From positions 1 through 22,283 of the forward strand of contig JAEWHB010000213.1 of NCBI GenBank assembly GCA_023388015.1: a DNA stretch of 22,283 nt, written 5' to 3'. A model generated the notes under the pieces. The model searched no databases and was not told the origin of the DNA. It was given only the letters and a program-made list of their open reading frames with translations. The position numbers and the translations under genes are program-made. Numbering within the stretch: position 1 is the first letter of the stretch; each line of letters opens with the position of its first letter. This DNA is from Bacteroidota bacterium (GTDB lineage: Bacteria; Bacteroidota; Bacteroidia; Flavobacteriales; Weeksellaceae). Shown piece by piece: positions 6,936-14,623 of the stretch.

Positions 6936-9332
6936 ATGCAATACCGAGAATTGAATAATCCGGATGGTGCGTTGCAGAGCATCATAGAAACACAAGAAGA
7001 GACAAATTCTTTTTCTCTTTTGGAATTGTTGGAGAGATTCAAAAGAAATTGGTATTGGTTTGCCCTTGGATTGATAATTGCTTGGGCGGGTGCTTATATC
7101 TACCTCCGATATTCCCAAAATCTATATAGATCAGAGGCAAGAATCCTCATAAAAGAAGATGCTACAAAATTAAGTTCAGAGCTTAGTGTGCTGACCGGAA
7201 AAGGACTGGGAAGAGATGCTACGCCCAACATTGCAGACCAGATCGAGGTGATGAAATCGAAAAGAATCATCGGCAATGTCGTTGACAACTTACAATTAAA
7301 CATTCGCTATTTTTCCGGAGGACGAGTAAAAACCCAGGAAATATTGGCAGAAAACTCGCCTTTTGAGGTAAAAGTTATTTCTCCGGAGCCGGGATTTATA
7401 AACTTTACGGTTACTATAAAATCTGATTCAGAAATCGAAATAACACATAACGATAATACTATATCTTCTTCATTTGGGAAAACTATTAAGCTTCAGAACA
7501 CAGAATTTTTAATATTACCCAAACGCGTTAACAAAAACGTTTTTGACAGGCAATTGCAGGTAAGTGTGATGTCCAATCAATCTGCTACAGGAATGTACAG
7601 AGGGAAATTACAAGTTTCCCCATTGGGAGATGGTACTTCTGTAGTAAGCGTGTCCATGGTCGATAATATTCCGGAAAGAGCTGCATTTGTTGTAAACGAA
7701 CTCATCAATCAATACACCGAAGATGCCATCAACGACAAACGAATCATAGGAGAAAAAACAACGAAATTTATTGAAGAACGATTGTCAAAAGTTTCTGATG
7801 ATTTACGTGCCAAAGACCAAGATGTTGAGGTGTTCAAGAAAGACAATCAAGTGATTGATTTAGAAGCAGAGGGAAGTATAAGTTTAGGCGAAGCCTCCAA
7901 TAACCATTCGCAAGTTTTGGCGCATTCTACCCAATTAAGTTTGGTTAATTCCATGCAGGATTATTTGAGAAGCAACCAAAACGATTTGATTCCGGAAAAC
8001 ATCGGGCTCTCAGACGGAGCAGTAAATGCTAATGCTTCCAAATACAATACATTGATTTTGGCAAGAATGGATATGCTGAAACATTCCACAGAATCCAGCC
8101 AGATTGTACAAAATCTTGATGATCAGATAGATGAGGTGCGTACAAACTTGGGGCAAAGCTTAAATAATTATAAAAAAACCACCCAAATTGCGCTCAACAG
8201 AGTGCAGGGAGAAGGAGGGAGAATCGCTTCAAAAATTCATAAATTCCCTACTCAGGAAAAAGAATTCAAAGATATATTTCGTCAGCAACAAATTGTAGAG
8301 GCTCTTTATTTGTTTTTATTACAGAAAAGGGAAGAAAACGAAATCACAAATTCGGCAACACCTTCGCCTGTAAAAATAGTAGACTATGCTTACAGCAATT
8401 ACGGGCCTATTTCTCCCAATCGTCAATCCATTTATCTGATGGCAACGGCAGCCGGCTTGATTTTACCATTTGGAATACTTTATTTATTGTTTTTGCTAAA
8501 TAACAAGGTGCAGACCAGAAGAGATATTGAAGGTTTGGGAGCTTCTGTAATTGGCGATATTCCGGCTACCGGATCCAACGAATTAATTGCAGTAAATGAC
8601 CGCAGTGTTTTGGCAGAATCCTTCCGAATGTTGCGCACCAACATCGGATTTTATCTTTCCAATAAAAAATCGGGTTCCCGGAATATATTTATTACTTCAA
8701 CGGTGAGTGGAGAAGGAAAGACTTTTACTGCCAGTAATCTTGCCGTTATAATGTCAGCCGCCAAGAAATTCAAAGTACTATTGATCGGCGCAGATATTCG
8801 AAATCCAATGCTTTTGGAAACTTTAAATTTATCAGAATACGCAAAACATAAAGGCATTACGCAATTTTTGAGTGATTCTGATATTTCGGTGGAAGATATT
8901 CTCATTCAGCACAATTCATTGGCTTTTGATGTAATCCATTCAGGCGCTCTAGCGCCCAATCCATCGGAATTACTTATGAATGGAAGATTTGGAGAATTAA
9001 TGGATTTCGTCCAAGACAAATACGACTACATAATTGTGGATACAGCGCCGACAAGTTTGGTTACCGACACACAAATAATTGCCGGCTATGCAGACCTTTT
9101 CCTTTATATCATCCGTGCAAATTACCTCGACAAGCGTATGCTGGAAATGCCACGCGAGCTCTATCGTGACAAAAGACTGCCCAATATGACCTTGGTTCTG
9201 AATGATGTTGGTTCCAATGGCGGATATGGCTATGGTTACGGATATGGTTATGGCTATGGTTACGGCGGGTATGCCACCAAAAATCCTAAAGGCTGGAAAA
9301 GATTTCTTCCAAAAAACATTCTGAAAAAGTAA
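6936..9332 (+). CDS. Wzc-like polysaccharide co-polymerase / BY-type tyrosine kinase
   Basis: This 798-residue inner-membrane protein controls polymerisation and export of the glycan. It has a Wzz-type chain-length domain between TM1 (about 40-58) and TM2 (about 498-522), with a long coiled-coil-prone periplasmic part and a PxxP-like segment before TM2 (PISPN). The cytoplasmic kinase domain has Walker A SGEGKTF (Lys595), Walker A' VLLIGADIRNP (614-624) and Walker B IIVDTAP (Asp702). The C-terminus carries a tyrosine cluster of alternating Gly-Tyr (763-779, eight Tyr), the expected autophosphorylation tail. The first Asp of the usual DxD in Walker A' is Gly618 here. It forms a two-gene unit with the wza-like gene. 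Confidence 0.95.
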   Translation: MQYRELNNPDGALQSIIETQEETNSFSLLELLERFKRNWYWFALGLIIAWAGAYIYLRYSQNLYRSEARILIKEDATKLSSELSVLTGKGLGRDATPNIADQIEVMKSKRIIGNVVDNLQLNIRYFSGGRVKTQEILAENSPFEVKVISPEPGFINFTVTIKSDSEIEITHNDNTISSSFGKTIKLQNTEFLILPKRVNKNVFDRQLQVSVMSNQSATGMYRGKLQVSPLGDGTSVVSVSMVDNIPERAAFVVNELINQYTEDAINDKRIIGEKTTKFIEERLSKVSDDLRAKDQDVEVFKKDNQVIDLEAEGSISLGEASNNHSQVLAHSTQLSLVNSMQDYLRSNQNDLIPENIGLSDGAVNANASKYNTLILARMDMLKHSTESSQIVQNLDDQIDEVRTNLGQSLNNYKKTTQIALNRVQGEGGRIASKIHKFPTQEKEFKDIFRQQQIVEALYLFLLQKREENEITNSATPSPVKIVDYAYSNYGPISPNRQSIYLMATAAGLILPFGILYLLFLLNNKVQTRRDIEGLGASVIGDIPATGSNELIAVNDRSVLAESFRMLRTNIGFYLSNKKSGSRNIFITSTVSGEGKTFTASNLAVIMSAAKKFKVLLIGADIRNPMLLETLNLSEYAKHKGITQFLSDSDISVEDILIQHNSLAFDVIHSGALAPNPSELLMNGRFGELMDFVQDKYDYIIVDTAPTSLVTDTQIIAGYADLFLYIIRANYLDKRMLEMPRELYRDKRLPNMTLVLNDVGSNGGYGYGYGYGYGYGYGGYATKNPKGWKRFLPKNILKK
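9222..9272 (+). repeat. In-frame Gly-Tyr codon repeat at the 3' end of the Wzc-like gene
   Basis: Seventeen codons alternate GGN and TAY (GGA TAT GGC TAT GGT TAC ...), as an imperfect tandem hexamer. The unit GGATATGG..TATGGTTAC appears twice, at 9222-9239 and 9240-9263, the second copy longer by one hexamer. Each gain or loss of a hexamer would add or remove one Gly-Tyr pair without breaking the frame. Confidence 0.85.
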
Positions 9333-9531
9333 TATTCACCAGAAAAACTTAGAAATTCTCTTTAAAATTTCAACTGATTTCATTCAATTGAAATAGAAAT
9401 TTCAAGCATTATTTCAATATAAAATTGACTTCGAAAGGGATTACTTTCCAATGTATTTTGAAAGCATGTGGAAATCGTTTAATGGTCAAAATGTGCAGGT
9501 GATAAAGGATGATTTGATGGAGTTCATGAAT
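9333..9531. other. Convergent intergenic stretch with a possible gene remnant
   Basis: These 199 AT-rich bases lie between the Wzc-like stop and the hairpin cluster. On the + strand a frame is open from 9397 to the TAA at 9565-9567, with an ATG at 9451 giving 38 codons (MYFESMWKSFNGQ...). Its last codons are made by the arms of the terminator hairpin, so it is unlikely to be an intact gene; it may be the decayed end of one. A weak palindrome, ATTTCA...TGAAAT, lies near 9378-9395. Confidence 0.3.
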
Positions 9532-9557
9532 AAAAAACCCAACCTTTTCAAGTTGGG
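9532..9557 (-). terminator. Rho-independent terminator, - strand
   Basis: CCCAAC (9538-9543) pairs with GTTGGG (9552-9557), and TT/AA extends the stem across one bulged C. Read on the - strand, the stem is followed at once by six T (A run at 9532-9537). It lies about 110 bases past the stop of the 1539-residue gene, so it probably ends that transcript. Confidence 0.65.
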
Positions 9558-9576
9558 CCTCAATTAACTACATTTT

Positions 9577-9597
9577 AAAAACTTGGGTCTAAGACCC
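9577..9597 (-). terminator. Second hairpin with T run, - strand
   Basis: GGGTC (9585-9589) pairs with GACCC (9593-9597) around a three-base loop. On the - strand it is followed by AAG and five T. It is short but GC-rich and lies between the gene end and the stronger hairpin at 9532-9557, probably as part of a tandem terminator. Confidence 0.4.
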
Positions 9598-9622
9598 TAA
9601 AAAAATCTTATTTAATGAAATA

Positions 9623-9648
9623 CCGGGCTTTTCTGGCGAAATGCCCGG
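9623..9648 (-). terminator. GC-rich hairpin just after the secreted giant gene
   Basis: CCGGGC (9623-9628) pairs with GCCCGG (9643-9648). After one T-T mismatch the stem continues TTTC/GAAA around a TGGC loop. It lies 17 bases past the stop codon of the - strand gene. There is no immediate T run, so it may be a 3'-end stabilising hairpin rather than the terminator itself. Confidence 0.5.
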
Positions 9649-9665
9649 CTGAATTAATCTTTCTA

Positions 9666-12600
9666 TTAATGTATCAACACTTTTAAATTGTGTTCTTTTC
9701 CATCAGCAGTTTTAACTTTTAACAACAAGGGTTGTTTACCAAATCTGTTGTTGTCAAATCTAAATGAAACATTGTTGATGTCTTTTGGGTTAACCAATAA
9801 CTGACCTTGAATATTGTAAATCAACAAATCTGTTAATGGCTTATCCTGAGATAAGATAACCGTTTGGTTTCCGTGTTTATAAACGATCAGACTTCCTTTG
9901 GAAATGTCAGTAAAAGACAGGGTTTCAGGCTCTACATACACGATAATAAATCTGTCGTTGAATTCTCCCGCTTCTGTAGTAAAGGTGTACTCAGGGTTGT
10001 CATTGAGATTTTGATACGTACCCGCCAGTTGGTCAATCAAGTAAATATCTTGACCATTTGCAAAAACACCCTCTTTTTCAAATAATCTGATTTTATAAGT
10101 ACTTCTCGCATAAGCGTTGTAACCCAATGTGATAGTATCAGAATCAACAAATGAAGCTTTACCTTGAATGTCTAACTTGGCTTCATCTACCAGAGAATAG
10201 ATATTGTCAGACCCGCCCGGAGTTCTACTATCGTCTAATGCTACGGCATTATTTCCTCCTTCGAAATAAACAACAGCATTCATAACTGCCATTTCTTCAG
10301 GCGTTTCCATTGTTAACCAATAGCGGTCAGCTTCTGTATTCATATTTCCTCTTCCGAAGAAATTAACACCTTTCTCAATACTTCTTTGCGCATTGTTAAA
10401 TTCGACTTTACCATTTGTGATTTCGGAATTAAGTCTGACCATGAAAGACGACCCAACAGTTGCAATACTATATGGAATACGGGTTTCAGTGATTGGAGCT
10501 GGTGCAGAAACTCCAGTTCCACCACCCGCCTGAAGGTTGTATTGCGCATAATTATTGGTTTCATAATCTTCACCATGTGCAGCAATCAAAGCGTTTCCGC
10601 GGTTGTCCCAAAACAAGAAAGTCGGTTCCAAATCAGTATTGTCATTATAGAAAGTATTCAAATCCAATTGAGACGGATATGGATTTCCGATTAAGTGGAA
10701 TCCTGTGTTTTCATTTGAAAGGTTTTCCAAAGACAAACTTCCATTGAAAGGAACCCCTTCAAAAACAGCCGTGGTTTCAGCTTCTCCTTCTGCGGCTTCA
10801 TTCAATGCCTGACCTCTACCTGCAATATATTCTCCATCAAATGCAACAAACAAATTGGAAGCTTCGTCGTAATGCTGGGCATCAGAATCACCATCATAAA
10901 TTCCTTTGATATTTTGATTGATTACAGGAGAATTCACAAAGTTGAATTGATCTCTTGCTGTTGAGAAAACAAATGATTTCTCTACGATGATATTTCCAGT
11001 GTTTACAACTTCTTCTTCATTAATCTGAACCAAATTTGCATCATGTTTCAGTATAAATGTGCTACCATTTGCTACGACAATTCTATTGTCGATGATTACG
11101 TTGTGTTCAGAAGAAATAGTTACCCAACTACCATTTTTAACTTCAACCGCACAACCAATCAGAATACCTGCATCTGTATTGGTTTCGTCTGATGTAAAAT
11201 CGCCTGTAAAGATAATTTTGGTGTCAGCGTTTGCAGGAACTCCGTTTGACCAAGCAAGTCCATCCCAAGTTGTTGAATTTTCACATTCGTCTTGGTAGAA
11301 CAAAACTTCCCAGTCATGAAGTGTTACGTTTGCACCAGTAAATGCTCCTACTAAACGCAAATGAGCCGGTATTGTTTCCAATTCAGTCAGGTCAACTGAA
11401 TGCTCGCCATCTTCTGCCTCCGAAATATTATCATATCCGGCAATATCTGTAAAGTCAATTCCATCTTCCGATCCCTGAACTTTCAAAGTAAGCGTTCCTC
11501 CATTGAGTGTTTGGTTCCATTTTAAACTTTCAAATCCATCCACATCCTGAACTGATGCAAAGTGAATGGGGGTTGAAGTAAGGGTTCCGTTTGCAGAAGA
11601 ATTAGCTACTACATTGTTAACAAAAAATGAAAGCGTACCACTTGTAGTGTGAGTTTGGGTGAATTTCACCACAAATTTTACTGTATGAACTCCTGTAAAG
11701 CCCGAAGTATCTACAGAAATATTTTGATCACTTTCGTTGGCACTACAATAAGTAGGGCAATAAGCCTGATTGGTAGTATGCATAGTCGTTCCTTCATCAT
11801 CATTTGCAGTTCCGCCAATGATTAAACGAAGATTTGAAATGGGACCACCCGGATTGGATCCATTGGGTCCATAATAAGAGTTCGCATTGTAAGTTATTTC
11901 ATCCACATTGGTCAAATCCACTTCTTGAGAAACCACCATCGTCTGACCAGATGTCGCGCTCGCTGTCCATAAATTGAATCTTAGGTTTCTGGTCGTTCCA
12001 GAAGGGCAATCATAACAATCTGTGCTAGAAACATTTATGGTTGCATTTGTTCCCGGTGTTTTCCAAGTTGACCAACCAGTAGTATCTGCAAAATTTCCGT
12101 TTTGAATGACATTTCCTTCAGGATTTCCTACAACTTCATGATGCTCAGTGGGAGTTACATTTTGTAATTGATTGGCTGCTAATTGCGCCTGAGTAGTTTG
12201 GAACCAAGACGGAATTTCCTGCACAGCATCATATGTGAAACTGTAAGTTTGGCTGGTCCAATCGCTCCAATATTCTGTATCTCCTTTGACTCTGGCTCTC
12301 ACGTAATAAGTAGTCCCATCTGTTGCTGCTATTTCATCAATAAATTCAAAATCTGTTTCGGTATCTACCGGATAAGTTCCTTCAAAAGATGCTGTCCATG
12401 TATTTCCTGTAAAATCAGCTTTGTCATTGATTTCAATTTCATATGCATTGGCGTCATAGCTTGCATGGCTCAATCTGAAAACAGGAGATGTGGTATTGAT
12501 TCGACTGTTGTTAAAAGTAAGCTGATAGCTGCTGCCATAATTGTAAAATACAATATCGCCCGGTACTTCAATTTCTTCCCAAAGCCAATTGATAGAAGAA

Positions 12601-14285
12601 CTTTGTGTAAGTCCATCGGTTATTTCAAGAGCAGGTTCGGTTCCGGTTGCAGGAACATCTCCTGTTCCTCCGTCCCATCCTATGCAAACATATCCGTCTC
12701 TGGTTCCGGGCGTTAAAATTACCGTTTCATCGGCAGGAGGAATGTGCGTTCCGTTTTCATAAGAAGCATCCGTGTAGGCTTCTGTTACTGTCAATTTAAA
12801 TGCATAATTAATGACTAAATAAGGTCTGTTGGCTGATGCATAATTTGATGCCTGCAAATAAACGCCCGACGAGAAAGAACCATTTGCCATGAACCCCAAT
12901 GCAAACCAACCATGTGCGTTTTGATTGTTCATATCATTTGTCAAAGCTTCTGACGTAAGCGTATGAGATTTCCATCCAAGTGAATTAATAGGAGCCGTTA
13001 AAGCAGGCTGATAGCCAAAACCCCCAATCGTATTGTACAAGGAAGATGCGGATGCCGTTACCGGGTCCACCAACAATTGTGATAAATACAATGAATGTCC
13101 GTTTCCTGGACTATATGAGGCAGCGCCGTCTTCGATGTAAAAATTAACATTTATACTGTTTACTGCAATATCGGCAGGAACAGAACTGATATTAAATTTT
13201 GCCCAACCTCTTGCGAAATTTGCTGCCGGACTTGTAGTCCATCTACCGAATCTCAAGAAATTTCCGCTTTTGGTTCCATCTGTATAAACAGTTCCAGTCC
13301 AAAAATTTGCATTATTGGTCGTTACAGTAACGGTTGGGTCAACCAAAACGGGGAATTGTCTGTCATTGTTCAACAACCAATCGGTTTTTACTTTGGTGCG
13401 AATGGTCAGCGTATTTCCAAATTGAATGGTTTCAAAAATGGTGTTTTCCTCAGCCGATAATTCGGTTGAAGCATCTGTGGAAATCGGATTTTCGTAAAGA
13501 TAAATTTCCTTTCCAAGTTGATTTTTAATAACAACTCCTTCTTCTGTAACGGTGCTTGTCCAACCAAAAGGTAAAACCACATCTTCCGTGAAAACCAAAT
13601 AATCAGCATCAGTTGGAATACTGCCCAAAGCTTGTTTGTTGGGAATAATATAGTTCAGTTTGCGTTTTGAATTAAGCGAAATAAATTCTGCAGAAATAGT
13701 TCCGTAGAGGTTGTCATAATAAGCTTTATCTCCGTCAATTCGAACCGAAATATCTGAACTGCTAACGGTGTTTACCGCTTGTCCGTTTACTTCCCAATAC
13801 ATTTTGGTATTCAGGAATTCGCGTACTTCACCTTCCATTGTTTTGTTTTTCACACCGTTGTCTGAAGTTGCGCCAAAATAGGATTCAAATAAATTTGTAG
13901 TATTGGCATACGGATAATTGAAATCGGCAATAGGTGAAATTTTATTGTCAATATCTAGAAATTCTCCGTTTTTTTCAAAATGAATGGGACCTGCGCCAAT
14001 TATAGCGGTAAAACTTCCGTCTTGATTTATGTAATGTTTGGAATAAGCATCGCGTTTGCTTAAATCTTCTTTGAGTCCTTTTACTGTTTCAAAAGGAGAT
14101 TGATTTTTAATTTCTGAATTTGTTTGAGCAGAATGAGTTGCATCTAAAGATTTGGGTTGTGAGATCGCAAAGTCTCCCGAAGTCTGCTGTTGAGCTTTCA
14201 GGTTTTGGCCAAATGCCATTCCCTGTAAGGTCAAAGCAACTGTTAATAATACCAGTTTAGCGGTATTTTGTAGCGAGTTCTTCAT
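9666..14285 (-). CDS. Large secreted modular protein, probable T9SS cargo
   Basis: The 1539-residue protein starts with a Sec signal peptide (cleavage probably after AFG, residue 26). An N-terminal region (about 60-310) resembles the leader of other flavobacterial surface proteins. Next comes a segment (about 310-497) that looks like a DNRLRE/CBM96-type beta-sandwich (FWTGTVYTDGT...RGWAKFNIS). This is followed by a fibronectin-III-like unit (about 595-685), a jelly-roll-like unit with NGNFADTTGWSTW (about 718-900) and a beta-helix-like run (about 1040-1100). The end (about 1458-1539: SLIVYKHGNQ...LLIYNIQGQLL...LLLKVKTADGKEHNLKVLI) resembles a T9SS type A sorting domain. I see no catalytic motif; adhesion or glycan binding is an inference. 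The next gene upstream is folC, separated by 338 bases, so it is probably transcribed alone. Confidence 0.85.
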   Translation of the reverse strand: MKNSLQNTAKLVLLTVALTLQGMAFGQNLKAQQQTSGDFAISQPKSLDATHSAQTNSEIKNQSPFETVKGLKEDLSKRDAYSKHYINQDGSFTAIIGAGPIHFEKNGEFLDIDNKISPIADFNYPYANTTNLFESYFGATSDNGVKNKTMEGEVREFLNTKMYWEVNGQAVNTVSSSDISVRIDGDKAYYDNLYGTISAEFISLNSKRKLNYIIPNKQALGSIPTDADYLVFTEDVVLPFGWTSTVTEEGVVIKNQLGKEIYLYENPISTDASTELSAEENTIFETIQFGNTLTIRTKVKTDWLLNNDRQFPVLVDPTVTVTTNNANFWTGTVYTDGTKSGNFLRFGRWTTSPAANFARGWAKFNISSVPADIAVNSINVNFYIEDGAASYSPGNGHSLYLSQLLVDPVTASASSLYNTIGGFGYQPALTAPINSLGWKSHTLTSEALTNDMNNQNAHGWFALGFMANGSFSSGVYLQASNYASANRPYLVINYAFKLTVTEAYTDASYENGTHIPPADETVILTPGTRDGYVCIGWDGGTGDVPATGTEPALEITDGLTQSSSINWLWEEIEVPGDIVFYNYGSSYQLTFNNSRINTTSPVFRLSHASYDANAYEIEINDKADFTGNTWTASFEGTYPVDTETDFEFIDEIAATDGTTYYVRARVKGDTEYWSDWTSQTYSFTYDAVQEIPSWFQTTQAQLAANQLQNVTPTEHHEVVGNPEGNVIQNGNFADTTGWSTWKTPGTNATINVSSTDCYDCPSGTTRNLRFNLWTASATSGQTMVVSQEVDLTNVDEITYNANSYYGPNGSNPGGPISNLRLIIGGTANDDEGTTMHTTNQAYCPTYCSANESDQNISVDTSGFTGVHTVKFVVKFTQTHTTSGTLSFFVNNVVANSSANGTLTSTPIHFASVQDVDGFESLKWNQTLNGGTLTLKVQGSEDGIDFTDIAGYDNISEAEDGEHSVDLTELETIPAHLRLVGAFTGANVTLHDWEVLFYQDECENSTTWDGLAWSNGVPANADTKIIFTGDFTSDETNTDAGILIGCAVEVKNGSWVTISSEHNVIIDNRIVVANGSTFILKHDANLVQINEEEVVNTGNIIVEKSFVFSTARDQFNFVNSPVINQNIKGIYDGDSDAQHYDEASNLFVAFDGEYIAGRGQALNEAAEGEAETTAVFEGVPFNGSLSLENLSNENTGFHLIGNPYPSQLDLNTFYNDNTDLEPTFLFWDNRGNALIAAHGEDYETNNYAQYNLQAGGGTGVSAPAPITETRIPYSIATVGSSFMVRLNSEITNGKVEFNNAQRSIEKGVNFFGRGNMNTEADRYWLTMETPEEMAVMNAVVYFEGGNNAVALDDSRTPGGSDNIYSLVDEAKLDIQGKASFVDSDTITLGYNAYARSTYKIRLFEKEGVFANGQDIYLIDQLAGTYQNLNDNPEYTFTTEAGEFNDRFIIVYVEPETLSFTDISKGSLIVYKHGNQTVILSQDKPLTDLLIYNIQGQLLVNPKDINNVSFRFDNNRFGKQPLLLKVKTADGKEHNLKVLIH

Positions 14286-14334
14286 AATTTCGTTAGAATA
14301 GAATTTAATTATTTATAAAATTTATGGACTACCT

Positions 14335-14350
14335 CATGGCACAGGCCATG
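14335..14350 (-). other. Palindrome in the leader of the secreted giant gene
   Basis: CATGGC-ACAG-GCCATG is a perfect 6-base inverted repeat with a four-base spacer, 50 bases before the ATG. It could be a protein-binding dyad or an mRNA leader hairpin. Nothing in the sequence decides between these. Confidence 0.4.
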
Positions 14351-14362
14351 AATAGTAAAAGT

Positions 14363-14527
14363 TTAAATAGTGATTTTTTGATTTTTTAATTCAATTCCTA
14401 TACGCCATTTGGAACCTTCTGTATCCAACCGACTGGCAAATTTATTGGCAGAAAATCCCATAAAAAATAGGTGGATCATTTGGCTGAAAATGAAATTAAT
14501 TGCCAAAGTTGAGTAGACATTCCTCAT
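14363..14527 (-). CDS. Possible small protein or gene remnant, 54 residues
   Basis: An open frame from the ATG at 14527 encodes MRNVYSTLAINFIFSQMIHL... and ends ...WRIGIELKNQKITI. The first third is hydrophobic and could be a short membrane segment; the rest is basic. The frame stays open upstream of the ATG for about 20 more codons. It has no recognisable family, and the candidate -7 box of the next gene lies inside it. It may be a real small gene, a fragment, or chance. Confidence 0.25.
   Translation of the reverse strand: MRNVYSTLAINFIFSQMIHLFFMGFSANKFASRLDTEGSKWRIGIELKNQKITI
14437..14444 (-). promoter_or_regulatory. Candidate -7 box (TAAATTTG) for the secreted giant gene
   Basis: On the - strand TAAATTTG matches TAnnTTTG perfectly. 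It lies about 150 bases before the ATG at 14285, and no better match is closer. There is no TTG at the right -33 distance, so support is modest. Confidence 0.35.
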
Positions 14528-14623
14528 GCGTGCGTACTTGTTTTTGAAAGTCGCGAATCTATATAATAAAAAGTAGTTTTGGGAGATTTATACTATTCGT
14601 TTTATGGAATATGAATAGACAAG

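Larger units (their letters stand above)
14286..14623. other. 338-base gap: leader of the secreted giant, plus a possible small ORF
   Basis: Between folC and the 1539-residue gene there is no gene of normal size. The gap holds a 54-codon open frame (14363-14527, -), a perfect -7 box on the - strand (14437-14444) and a perfect 6-base-stem palindrome (14335-14350). A weak CTATTC/GAATAG inverted repeat near 14590-14620 could belong to the folC 3' end. Confidence 0.5.

Noticed and set aside
9378..9395. ATTTCA...TGAAAT palindrome as a terminator for the Wzc-like gene
   Set aside because: The stem is AT-only and is not followed by a T run on the + strand.
12183..12716. A 177-codon + strand frame opposite the giant secreted gene
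   Set aside because: It is Cys- and Ser-rich in the way typical of reverse-strand readings, with no family resemblance; the - strand frame carries clear domains.
14574..14581. TAGTTTTG, a perfect -7 box on the + strand
   Set aside because: The nearest TTG upstream is 27 bases away, and the only thing downstream is the antisense of folC; an antisense RNA is possible but unsupported.
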